Source: Rhynchopus sp. YZ270_cl-10 (Eukaryota; Euglenozoa; Diplonemea; Diplonemida; Diplonemidae). Taken from it: 64,000 bases of DNA. The notes under the pieces were generated by a model. That model saw nothing but the letters and a program-made list of their open reading frames with translations. It ran no database searches and was not told the DNA's origin. The position numbers were made by a program, and so were the translations under genes. Positions 53,191 through 63,553 of the stretch are shown in pieces (the stretch's first letter is position 1; each line of letters starts with the position of its first letter). Location: the NCBI GenBank assembly GCA_964035575.1, contig OZ037904.1:434001-498000 (forward strand). Reading direction: 5' to 3'.

Positions 53191-53500
53191 AGAGAGAGAT
53201 AAAAATTCACCACACAATAAGCATTAAGCATTTGTTTTTTTTTAGTGGGACCACATTCCTCCCCCACTCCACCCCACTTGGCAGTCAGTAGTGGGGGAAG
53301 TTGCTTCTGGAAGAAGAGAGTCTGGTAGAGGCTGGTACAATTTTTCAAAATGTACGACGAAGACTATAGCCAAGACTCTCATGTTCTTCTGTTTCTCCAA
53401 AAAAAAAAAGAGAAGAAATTGTTTCATATACTAACTATTCTACTGAATAGATGGTATAATAGGGTGCACTAAATGTACCCAAACTAGAGAAGAAAAAAAA
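52623..53500. other. intergenic with R1 and R7 repeats
   Basis: No gene seen. R1 at about 52695-52735, extended by TCTGATTAGATTACTTAATG (shared with about 57520-57545). R7 at about 53421-53486. A poly-A run and GA run at about 53158-53200. Confidence 0.5.
53421..53486 (+). repeat. R7 double-hairpin repeat
   Basis: Outer stem TATAC/GTATA, inner stem TTCTA/TAGAA, then a second hairpin GGGTGCA/TGTACCC. Copies: 20140-20213, 25571-25613 (first hairpin only), 33718-33780, this one and 55886-55945. In the last copy the inner stem is TTCTTTTC/GAAAAGAA and the second is GGGTGC/GCACCC, so pairing is kept while the sequence has changed. Confidence 0.75.
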
Positions 53501-54575
53501 ACAAGTAATTGCTATCGGAAAAAAAACGGGGTGTGATGTGGAACTCCATCCTGTAGAAATAATCTACAACACGCCCAGCATTCTGCTCTTCTGCAGGTAT
53601 GCTAACGCTCTTCGTACGCTGCCAGACCCACTGGGACGCCAGCATCTGAAACGTTCAAGAAGGGGGGCTGTCCTCTTCGTCCAGCACCATCTGCTCGATA
53701 GCGTTGTTGGACGTCGGCTCGGCAGGCTCGGCGTGGTCCAGCTCGTTTTTGTCCACAGGCTCCCCACATTGTCGTCGTCGTTGGAGCAGTGCGGAAGGAA
53801 CACAGAATGCACAGACTACAACACATCGATCACACCAGGCGCATCAGCACCTCCAGCAAATCGCCAGGATGCTACGGTGGTTTCGAAAATCGCGCGGAGT
53901 TTTCCACAGCACACCCCGCTTTTTTCTTAGCAATTACTTGTCCTTGTTGTTATGGTTGTTTTCAACCACCTTCCTTCAACCCTTGTAGGATCAGTTGTTA
54001 TTTTTTTTCGCGAAAACATGAAATTACACATTTCAAGAGAACAAATTAAAAAGGGTCCTTATTTGCGTTTTTGGGATTCACCCGTGCGGTGGTGGGGTCA
54101 ATCTCGAAAATTGGACAATTTTTTGACCACTTAAATTTTGAGAAATATGAGCCCGGTTCCTTATACGTGGGGCCCATTTTCGGCTAAAATTTTCCTCAAA
54201 ATCTGGTTTTGTAAAATTGACCCTTTACTCCCCCCCCACATCGATTTCAATACTATACCTTACTTCACCTACGGTTACCCTTACAGGGGGGGTGAAGGAA
54301 GGTAAGTTGAAAAAGGGTCCTTATTTGCGTTTTTGGGATTCACCCGTGCGGTGGTGGGGTCAATCTCGAAAATTGGACAATTTTTTGACCACTTAAATTT
54401 TGAGAAATATGAGCCCGGTTCCTTATACGTGGGGCCCATTTTCGGCTAAAATTTTCCTCAAAATCTGGTTTTGTAAAATTGACCCTTTACTCCCCCCCCA
54501 CATCGATTTCAATACTATACCTTACTTCACCTACGGTTACCCTTACAGGGGGGGTGAAGGAAGGTAAGTTGAAAA
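53501..54575 (+). mobile_element. unclassified interspersed element, copy B
   Basis: Inverted copy of 9495-10303. Here the 440-bp part bounded by ACAAGTAATTGC inverted repeats is at 53501-53941. Beyond it a 262-bp segment is present twice in tandem (54050-54311 and 54312-54573) with almost no differences, whereas copy A has it once. The segment includes TGGGGTCAATCTCG, a word shared with other repeats near 16780 and 58165. Confidence 0.75.
54050..54573. repeat. 262-bp tandem duplication
   Basis: Two adjacent, essentially identical copies beginning AAAGGGTCCTTATTTGCG and ending GGTAAGTTGAAAA. Recent, because copy A has a single unit. Confidence 0.9.
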
Positions 54576-55389
54576 CGTGTGTATGATACACCTAATCTGT
54601 GTAGTCACCTCGAAAAAAAAAAAAATTAAAAGTATTCCAACCTATGCATTCAATAAATTGACATAGGAGGAGGGATCAAAAACGTTCCCAAAAAAAAAAA
54701 AAAAATGAGTGAAAATGTCTCTCTTTTCTTGGCTTTCTATAATATTTTTTTTTTTTCGAAAAGCGAAAAAAAAAATTGAAACAAACCGAGATTTGCATTT
54801 ATACACGCTATCTAAGGCACATGAGTGTGTGTTGGGGGGCGGGGGGGGACGAGGGGGTGGCGTTTTTCAAAGTAGAAAAACGCTGCCTTCTTCTTTTCTC
54901 TTTGTTTTTTTTTGCTCTCCTCTTGAAAATGGCTTGGTAATGCAAAACCACCTTTTTCAGACAAAACGGTGGCTGCCTAAAATTGTATTAGTGCAGACAC
55001 CCCCGAGATGAACTACACTATATTTTTTTTGTCGTCAGGACACCTCACTAAAAGGGTAGATATACCTCCCCCCCTTGTTTTGCAGGAGACACACACACAG
55101 GCCATCTCCGATACCTTTTCACCGTATTGCACAAAAATAAATAAAAAGAGGGGGGGAAATTAAGCCTAGCGGGTCAGGGGAGAGTTTGATTTGGGAAAGG
55201 GTAGATGCACTTTTGAGCAAAACCCTGATTAATTCCGTTTACCTTGTGTATTCTTTTCTTCCTTTTTTTTGAATAATCTTGGAAATTGTTCAACGTGCAG
55301 ACCACCTTGCTTTTTTTTGAAAACTTGGTTGTATTAGTGTAGCCACCCTAGAGTGTGCTCCACTATAATAATGCTTTTTTTTCTTCGTG
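54576..55389. other. intergenic with R2 repeats
   Basis: No gene seen. Diverged R2 at about 54978-55022 and good R2 at 55317-55367. Confidence 0.45.
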
Positions 55390-55488
55390 CACGGTGGAGT
55401 CTGTCCTGGAAATGTCGGACCCTTTGTCGTCGGACTCAGGGAGTAAGACTGTTATTTACACACTCCAAGCAGGACAGACTCCACCGTG
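55390..55488. repeat. 99-bp inverted repeat
   Basis: CACGGTGGAGTCTGTCCTG (55390-55408) and its exact complement (55470-55488) flank 61 bases. MITE-like; no target duplication evident. Confidence 0.75.
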
Positions 55489-55603
55489 TGTGAGCTCCAC
55501 ACAGCCGTTCTTCGGCCTGTCTCTCGTTTCGTGAATACCGTCACTACTTTTTTTTGTTGTCGACACTCATCTAAAGCAGGAGGGCGGTAACTAAGGTTAT
55601 GTT

Positions 55604-55795
55604 TTGCCCTACCCTTTCGTTTCTTTGAAAAGACAAATAACTGTGATGCTGTGCGGTACTACGGCAGAAAAAGACGACATAGTTCATCCTCAACCCTTGA
55701 CAGCTATCATGGAAAAAGGGATTAACAGGGCAGTCCCTCAGCCCCACAACGATTTGAAAAAACACATCAACACAAGCCTCTTTGTCACCCACTAA
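55604..55795 (+). pseudogene. possible DDE transposase fragment
   Basis: A plus-strand frame of about 63 residues, opened by TTG and not ATG, with ordinary composition. LKRQITVMLCGTTAEKDDIV resembles the start of the DDE core of pogo/Tigger-type transposases (K.R.TVLLC.NA.G), and the end KKHINTSLFVTH could be the ..W(I/M)NT.LF..WF segment. The family match is only by eye, and no catalytic pair is visible. It sits next to a 99-bp inverted repeat. Confidence 0.3.
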
Positions 55796-55885
55796 AAAAA
55801 ATAAGGGGGCGGGGGGAGAAACACAAACACCCACAGTTTGCACGCAATATTTTTTAGCAACATACGAAGAAAGTGCATTTTATTA

Positions 55886-55945
55886 TTTCATATACTTTCT
55901 TTTCTAAACGAAAAGAAGGTGAAGAGGGTGCGAAAGATGCACCCT
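55886..55945 (+). repeat. R7 repeat with compensatory stem changes
   Basis: CATATACTTTCTTTTCTAAA then CGAAAAGAAGGTG, followed by GGGTGCGAAAGATGCACCC. Differs from the other R7 copies in most stem positions but pairs just as well. Confidence 0.65.
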
Positions 55946-56229
55946 TGCTTTTTTAGTAAGAGTGCATTTGGTTTAGCAACATACGAAGAAAGTGCATTTT
56001 TTTTTAAAAAATCCCGCTCACATAGACACAACCAAATTGTAGGGGACAAAATAAGAAAAAAAATTGAAGGCATCGAGGGATGTGAAAGCAACGATGATGG
56101 GGTGATTTGACCCCGTACGTCTAAACCGCACTGAAAACAAAAGAATATATTCCGAGAAAGAAAAGCTTATAAGACGAACCTAAGCCTCCTGTGCTTAGCC
56201 ACCTAAAAACAAAAAAAAATCACTATTTA

Positions 56230-56352
56230 TTCCGATGAAAAAAAGACAGACTTTATTTCACTCACCAACCTTTTCATGAAAGAGTGCAATAACAATGAAC
56301 GAGTCCATGAAAAGGTTGGTAAGTGGATTATAGTCTGCTGTTTTTCATCGAA
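56230..56352. repeat. 123-bp imperfect palindrome
   Basis: Arms TTCCGATGAAAAAAAGACAG and CTGTTTTTCATCGAA; the inner arms ACCAACCTTTTCATG / CATGAAAAGGTTGGT are perfect. MITE-like. Confidence 0.7.
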
Positions 56353-56358
56353 TGCGTA

Positions 56359-56528
56359 ATTTTATTTCACAATTTGAAAATACTTTGTCTGGGATGACCA
56401 TTTCGAACTTCCTGAAATCCTCAACCAAAAAATCATGTCACTCAGTGAAAATATAGCCGTCATCTTATTTCACCCGATTTTTGCGGTCACGGAACAGACA
56501 AAGTATTTTTTCACGCATAAAATAAAAT
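56359..56528. repeat. 170-bp inverted repeat beside the previous palindrome
   Basis: Arms TTTTATTTCAC..AATACTTTGTCT and AGACAAAGTATT..AAATAAAA, with GATGACC / GGTCA further in. The two fold-backs lie seven bases apart and may be one compound element. Confidence 0.65.
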
Positions 56529-59175
56529 TGAATATGGGCTCCTCTTCTCGTGTACATACACACGCACATCTGGGCAGAGGTTTTACGTATTTCGCACAAA
56601 AAAACAACAAAAAAAACAACGGGATATGGTAAACAACATAATATAAGGGTAAGGGTAAACCTGCACCTCGCTTAGTCTCTTTAAAATAAAAATTAGACTT
56701 GAAGGATGAGTGCACAGCACTCTTTTTTTGTGCACATACAATACATCGAACGAAGGGGGGGGGGGAAATCTGAAAGAAGGGTCTTATGCACTCTAAAAAC
56801 TACGTTAACTATCGTACATACACGCAAACAATGCGGGACGTCTGCTTGGATGCGGGGTATGAGACGGTAGTGTATGTGTGTGTGTGTGTGTGTAAACCAA
56901 AAGGACCTTCTCCCTGAGCATCCCTCTTGTATTGAATTACACAATAATAAGAACCCAGTTTTTCTTTCCTTGTTTTTTTATTTTTTTATATTTTGCTACT
57001 GCGCTGAAGAGCCCTAAGATGCAAAACACTGTAACAAAAAAAAAGGTCTCGATGAACATTTCTTTTTTCAAATTTTAAAAAATTGAGGTGCAGCAGCGGA
57101 ACCACATTTTTTTTTTGTCCGAGACATTTTTTTTTTGTTCGTTTTCTTTGTTGTTTCGACAAAAACCTTACACATATAAAATAAAACATTGGCGACTTGG
57201 CTTATGTCAGCTAGCACAAGGGAGGTGTCGCTACTCACCTGTCTGAAGACTGCTGCCCCTTTTTTTCTTTTCTTTTTTCTGAAAAACAAACTCTATTTTG
57301 TACTATGTTAGCCTATATTATTTCTTGAGGGGGGTAACGGGGGGGATGCTTTAGGGGGTCCTGATACTCAACACACACTTTAACACTTTAAAAAAAAACC
57401 CATCAATCCTACATGAGAGGCGAAAACATCGTTTTGCATGCCCCCCTTATTTTACCACTTTAAAGAAAAGCTTTTTTTTTTGTAATGTGAAAGTGATTAA
57501 ACCTCACTGTGCGAGTAGTCTGATTAGATTACTTAATGTTTTGAACATGGGTTATTCATCCCTCACTGTGCTTAGTCACGCTGAAAACTACCCCCCTGGC
57601 CCCACACTGAACATCTTTAAGTCAAAAAAAAGAGGGGTAAAACTCCGCGACAGTTTTTGTTTTGTTTTTTTTTATATTCGTCAAAATCTGCTGGAATCTT
57701 TTAACTGCCACATGGAGAGTATACCGCTTTCTAATTGAGGGGACCGCCACATGGAAGGCAGTGATGATTGTTGAAAACCCAGTTTTTCTTTGATAAATTG
57801 TTTGGAGCAGTGCAGTTGCCACAGTTGTGCAATAGCCACTTTCTTTTTTGTGCTGTACCAACAATCCCTTTGCACCTGCTGTAATGATTTATACTCAACC
57901 ATCGGCGCCAAGCCTGTTGTACGGAAAGTATTGTTTTTTTTTTGTTCAGGATTCTTCCCTTTGTCCAGCGCGACATTTTCCTTTTCCACTTAAAAAAAAC
58001 CATTTACTGTCCGCCAGTGGTGGCCTCTGGGATCTAAAAACAGGGTTGTTCCTTGTTCTCGGAAAAAACAGCAAAATTCTGGATTTATGTTCCCGTTTTT
58101 TTTCCTTTTTTTTGGGTGGGTTTTTTTGCCCTTTTTCAGGCTTTCCGAGCTCTACCCTCACTGTAGTGGGGTCATTTCGAGAAAATGGACAAGTTCTTGA
58201 TTGATACAAATTTTGGTTACGACCACTAGTGAGTTATTTAGTTGCTCACAATGCTAAATGAGTGTCAGAACTGTGATTCTGGACCCACTTTAACCGCCCC
58301 TCGAAATTCAAAAAGGGGTCCCGAACCCGGGCGCGCTACACGCGCGCGGAACTTTTTGCAGCTTTGGCCTAGTTGCATTTTTGGCTGCAAAATGCAAGGG
58401 GATCCCCAAAGATGTTGGGAATATTATTTGGATGGGGCAGTGATTTTGTACCTGCATACACGCTCCCTAGTGGTAACCGTGTGCATGCCAATGAAGTGCT
58501 CTCTGGGGTTCGATAACCCGTGGAACCAGTGCTTCCGCCGATGAACGGTGAGGCGTTTACACTTCTCTGTTTGCGGAGCAAAAAATAATATAAATGGCGC
58601 CGCAGGCAAAAAATTTTGGGTACGGTGTAAAAATCTAGCTCCGACGAACACTTTTTTGCAGAGCAAAAAATGAAAAATGGCGCCGCAGGCAAAAATAAAT
58701 TGGGGGTACAGCCCTGGACGGTGCAGGATTTTGTTGTCAATTTTTTTTTTCTTGCCCCCTGAAAACTCTTGCTTTTGAGAGTTTCGACCATTTCACCACA
58801 CTGGTGGTGTGTCACCTACAGTGAAACCCACCAGAAACCACAACAAAGCCCCCTTAGGAAAAAAGGAAAAAAAAAAAGGAAAAAAAAACCAAAATCCAGA
58901 ATTTCATGTTCTCGGTCCCACTTAGGAACTTCCCTGTCTAAAAAGGACATTTTTTTTTTTTTTTTCGCCTTTTTATTTATCGCCCTTCACGGGGGAAGGA
59001 CAGCTGACGAAGGGTATATGGGAGGGGGGCGTTTTGGGGTGACCGGAAAAAAAAAAAAAATTGCAAACAGACCTGACCGGAAAAAAACAAAAAAAAAAAA
59101 AAAAAAAAAAAAAAGACGTGAAAGAGACGAGATATGTGCTGAAGGGGGAGGGGGGGCACATACACACACCACACG
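56529..59175. other. intergenic, repeats only
   Basis: No supported gene. TG run at about 56872-56893; R1 relatives at about 57490-57590; R3 at 57790-57842. An old repeat at about 58135-58440 shares words with 16740-16830 and 17150-17270. GCGGAGC..GCCGCAGGC blocks at 58566-58728 are like those inside the hAT at 2154-2870; the tRNA-like repeat (minus) at about 58495-58560. A minus-strand frame near 57190-57290 has mixed composition and a GTGAGT but no family. Confidence 0.45.
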
Positions 59176-59332
59176 ACGGGACCCAGTGACAAGTGACAAG
59201 TGAAATCACATGTCATTTCACTTGTCACTTGTCACTCAAAAAAGTCACTTGTCATGACAAGTGATTTACTTGTCATTTCACTTGTCATTTACTTGTCACC
59301 TTTTTCACTTGTCATTTGTCACTGGGTCCCGT
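59176..59332. mobile_element. 157-bp fold-back of TGACAAGT repeats
   Basis: Ends ACGGGACCCAGTGACAAGTG and the complement of CATTTGTCACTGGGTCCCGT. The whole interior is direct and inverted copies of CACTTGTCA. No target duplication. Similar in build to the element at 50538-50752. Confidence 0.75.
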
Positions 59333-60500
59333 TGTGCATCTATCCAATTTAAAAAAAAAAAAGAACCCATTGTAAGATGCATAGTGCCTCTCTCTTGCAC
59401 ACACATCTATAAAAAAAATTGACAGATGCAGACCGATGCCTTGCTCAGGTTCATCTTCAAAGGGGTGTGTGTGTGTGTATGTTGCGTATGAATACACTTC
59501 CATCAAAAAATCCATAAATTGTTTTGCGGGGGAAATCCCTTTTTTTTTTTTCCTGTCAAAACAAATGATCCTCGCCTGATATTTTCTTTTTTAACCCCCC
59601 CTCCCCTCCCCCCTTCTCGGGGTATTCTTTTTGTACCAGAAAAAAAAAATGGGGACAGGAAAAAAAAAAAAAACACACATACAAACCATAAGGCCTCCGA
59701 CAAAGAAATGAAGTGTCCCTTTTTAAAACGGTTTTCTTTAAGAAGGGGGGGGAGACGAGGGGAGAGGGGGAGAGAGGGAGAAGGAGTTACTGACAGCAGC
59801 CGTATTGGGGGAGAGGTTGGGGTGATGTGAGGGGGGGGGAGAGAAGATAAGAAAGGGTCTTAACAAAGCCCCTTCTCGAAAACGAATACGAAGAGTTGCT
59901 GGTGTTTGTTTGTTTGTTTTTTTTTTTTTTTTTGTTATTTTATTATCGATGTCCTCAGTGCAGGTGGGTTTTTCTTTTAGCCTGGCACTGCCTCAGACCA
60001 CGTTTTTTCTTCTTCTTTGTTGTTATTACGTGGCAGGGGGGGGGTTCCAAAGTTTGCATGACTTCTTTGTTTACCACTTTAGCCTTTTTGTTATGTGAAA
60101 GAAATTAAGCCTCACTGTGTTCTACCAATTTGCATTACAACTTAACCAACAAAAAAAAAATAGCCCTGCCTGCCCAAGCCTGAGGCAAGGGGGAGGGGGG
60201 AGAGAAAGGGAGGGAGTGCGTGCTCTTAGTGTGCAGACAGACCTTAACAGATTACAGGAAAACGAGACAACACACAGTTCCGTCCGCCAGAGGGTGGAGG
60301 GGAAAGTTTTTTTAAATTTTTTTTTGTATTTGTATCGAACCAAAAATGCGCCGAACCGACGGGCAGTAAAAAAAAAAAAATGGGGGAAAAGAGAGATTAC
60401 TTTCGAGACTGATGAAATGTGCACCCACAAAAAATAAAAATAGAGAAAAGATTTTTGGGGGGGTGAGAATCATAAAACTCTTCGTCAGCAAAGAACCAAA
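59333..60500. other. intergenic, no gene seen
   Basis: An R1-like GTGC/GCAC hairpin at about 59370-59405. The rest is A/T- and G-run DNA. Confidence 0.4.
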
Positions 60501-60675
60501 AATAGAAACTTAACACTCATCAGAGAATGAAACCCATTGGGAGAGGGTTTGTGGTGAAACGCACAACACCTCGACCTAATTGGTGAGGAGTGGCTCTCTG
60601 CAGCGCGGTTCGTCCCTAGAACCGCAAAAGTGTGTTCAAAATGCTTTGTTTCTATTTCCTCCTTCATGAGGTGAC
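60501..60675 (+). repeat. R6 repeat, full copy
   Basis: Starts AATAGAAACTTAACACTCAT and has GTTTCTATT at 60648-60656 and the GCGGTTC/GAACCGC stem. It is followed after a poly-A run by an R4 copy. Confidence 0.75.
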
Positions 60676-60689
60676 AAAAAAAAAAAGAT

Positions 60690-60775
60690 GACTTGAAATA
60701 CAACAGCCCTCTCGTGAACAGTGTACCTTGGCACATGACCGGGTAGAACCAGTCCTACATCCATTTCGAGGTTGA
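60690..60775 (+). repeat. R4 repeat
   Basis: TGAAATACAACAGCCCTCTC, then GTGAACAGTGTACC, then TGACCGG ... TCCATTTCGAGGTTGACCTC. Other copies, all plus: 4436-4503, 19035-19085, 26775-26805, 32553-32660, 35217-35245, 35316-35376, 42445-42490, 50219-50336, 61415-61455, 63748-63830 and 63850-63930. Full length about 110 bp. Confidence 0.75.
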
Positions 60776-62402
60776 CCTCTCACAAAGAAAGTCTTAAACG
60801 TAAGATAAGCGTAAAACCTCGCCTTAGCCATTGCCAAATGTGTTTGCTTCCACAAAATATAGGTCGAGCACTCAAAATGCTACCATTCCTCAAAAGGGTC
60901 TGTTCTTTGCTTTATTGATCTTGTATTGGTTCGAGTGTATCTGCCATGCTGTCTTTTCTCTTTTTTGGAAACTTGGTTGTATTAGTGTAACCACCCTAGA
61001 GTGTGCTCCACTATAATCTTTTTTCTGATAAATTGTTGGAGAGAGGGTAGTTGCTCGGTTGTGTTGCCACAGTTGTGCAATCTCCACTGTCTTCCTTTTG
61101 AAAATTTTGGTTGTAATAGTGTAAGACACCCCAACAGATGAGCTTCACATTATACCCTTTTTTCCCCTCAATTTGTTATCTCAAATCCCTTAGCTTGCCT
61201 CCCCCTTCTGTGTTCCCTGATTAATGTTAGACTTTTCATTTTGGGGGGACCCAGAGAAGGGGGAAAAAATATTGTTTTTTTTTCCACAAATGAAAACACG
61301 CAGAAGCGACAGGAAAAAAAAATAGGGGGGGAATAAAACAAAACAAAAGGTTGGTAACTCAGCCCCCCCTCTGCTGATTTGGTAGTCACCAAAAAAAGAA
61401 AAAGGAAAATTTTCTGACTTGAAATGCAACACACTCTCTGTGACAGTGTACCTAAAAACAAGGCAGACGATGAGAGCGGGTTCTTCGGGCCTGAGAAGGA
61501 CTCCCAAAGACAAAAAAGAGGGGGGGAAAAAACGCATATTTTGAAACAGAAATAAAACAGGTTTTGGGGGGATGGCTGAAAATAAAAGAGAAAATTGGGG
61601 CAACTTGGAAGGTCCAAAAAATTTAAATTTTTAAAAAAAAATAGAAGTTTTGGTCAAGATGAACCTGAATCCTCGCAAAAAAATAAAAATAAAATCTCAG
61701 ATTTCCCATCAGAAAAAAAAAAAAAAATGTAAACACAAAAGAGAACAATAGCCCTAAGGGGACAATAAGTGTTCCCACTCACCGTGGACCTTCTCTTGCT
61801 CATCCAACCCACCACCAGCACCCACCACCCCCCACCCCAAATACCCCAATAGTAGCACGAAGATAAACGCAAAAAAAAAAAAAAAAGAGAAAAAAATGGG
61901 GGAATTGTTTTGAAAAGGAAACAGACTTATCTTTTGGCCTGAAGTCGGCACCTTTTTGTCTTATTCTTTTTCGACAAATTCCTGTTTAACGGATTGGTCT
62001 TTTATGGTGGGGTATGCACATACAAAAACCGCTACAGATATGGTAGCTTTGTATGAGAAAAAAAAAAATCAAAAACCCGCCTTTTTCCCCCCAAAAAAAA
62101 AAAAAATCCCACATCGGTTTTTCCGGCCATACTGGCCACACCGGGCATAATAAAGTCCCCTGCATCGCACTGCTGTGAGAACTCTCCCCTTACCCCTTTA
62201 TATCACCCATGCAGGATGCTAGTCATAATACCGTCTTTTGTAAGTCGCAAAATGCATGGCAAGAGAAGCTGGGAGTGCACCACTGTAGAGAGAGAGAGAG
62301 AGAGAGAGAGGGGGCTTTTGTTGTATCTACAACCACGTTACTGCCATAGATCTGTACTTTGTGTCGTGACTATCGACGTACTTCAGAGTTGGAAAAAAAA
62401 TG
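60776..62402. other. intergenic with R2, R3 and R4 repeats
   Basis: No gene seen. R2 at 60966-61016, R3 at 61027-61092 and diverged R2 at 61101-61155 are lined up head to tail. R4 at about 61415-61455. GA run at about 62288-62311. Confidence 0.5.
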
Positions 62403-62520
62403 CATTTGTTTTGCGCGTAACGTGTGTAAGTATTCTGTGTACCAGAATGTTCTTTTACAGTGTTTGATATTTTTTTATTACTGCAATACGCTCCCATCTG
62501 AAGAGGAAACTTCTTTGCCA
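62403..62520 (+). repeat. R10 repeat, second copy
   Basis: TTTGTTTTGCGCGTAACGTG ... TTTTTATTACTGCAATACGC. Lies just beyond the possible 3' donor of the visible Kelch exon, so it may be intronic. Confidence 0.6.
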
Positions 62521-62537
62521 AAAAAATCTCTCTGTAC

Positions 62538-63553
62538 TTAGTCACCTTTGAAAAAAAAATCATACCGTGGCATTTGGACGTTGTTCTGGACAATCCAGTT
62601 GCGGACGAGGTGTTTCAGGGAGAGAGGTGCGAGTGGATATTCGTAGGAGTCGTTCATGATGACACCTCGGAAGCGGCCGCCGAAGAGGACGAGGGTGTCG
62701 TTGACGATGACGGTGGTGTGGCACTCACGGCGGCAGGGGAGGTGCTTTACGTCGTCAGAGTCGTGGATCACCTCGACGCAGTTCTTGTTGGGGTTGTAGA
62801 GGCATAGGTCGTTCAGCTTCTTCTTTCCGTTCCAGCCGCCAAACACAATAATGTTGTCACCATGCACGACCGCACTGTGCCGGGCACGTACCAGCAGCTG
62901 GCTGTCCTGAATGATAAGTTTGCGCCAAACATGCGCTTCCAAATGAAATTCGTAGAAGTCCTTGCAGCATCCTCCATCCGTGTCCCGCCCCCCAAAGACC
63001 AGCATTTTCTTCCCATAGACAACGCTAGTGTGCGCGCTGCGTGAGCTCGGGACAGAGCCCTCTGCCTTGAGCGCCGTCCAGGTCTGCGTCGCGAAGTCGT
63101 AGCTGAAGATGTCGCAGAGACGTTTGTTGCTGTTGCGGCCGCCGTTCTTACCGCCGAAGACAAGCATCTTGCCTTGGTACTCCACGGCGGTGTGGCAGTA
63201 CCGTGACTGCGGCTTTTCTCCTGCAGGTTATTGATTAGATAAATAGGTATTGAAAACTTGGTTGTAATAGTGTAGCCACCCTAGAGTGTGCTCCACTATA
63301 GATATTTTTAGGCTTTTAAGGCTTTGATTTTGGGTGGGGTGCAAATATAGTTGAGAGTGGGAGGCGGGAGACTAAGAGGGTTTGTGTGGGTAATCCCGTG
63401 TGTGTGTGTGGGGGGGGGATGTGGAACTATTTTTTGGTGGTTCGGCATACCCCTTGTGACAACTTCCTGACAATGCCCTGTCTCACAATTTATCATATTT
63501 ATTTGGTAGAACCGACCCTTACCGTTGCAGCCTCCGAAGATGACGACGTTGTT
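62538..63553 (-). CDS. Kelch-repeat protein, partial
   Basis: Two exons are clear: 63553-63451 and 63220 to about 62566, joined over a 230-base intron (donor GTATGC, acceptor CTGCAG, phase 1, giving G). The upstream edge at 63553 follows a pyrimidine-rich stretch ending CCCAACAG, so a further 5' exon must exist; I could not place it. Kelch repeats: NNVVIFGGCNGKGRFYQIN; YCHTAVEYQGKMLVFGGKNG ... TQTWTAL; RSAHTSVVYGKKMLVFGG ... HVWRKL; RARHSAVVHGDNIIVFGGWN; RECHTTVIVNDTLVLFGG. These have the diagnostic GG pair, and a Trp near the end of the second and third, so at least five blades of a beta-propeller. At 62566 a GTATGA donor suggests another exon to the left; otherwise the frame stops at 62538. 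Kelch propellers are protein-interaction platforms, and the partner is unknown. The intron contains an R2 repeat. Confidence 0.85.
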
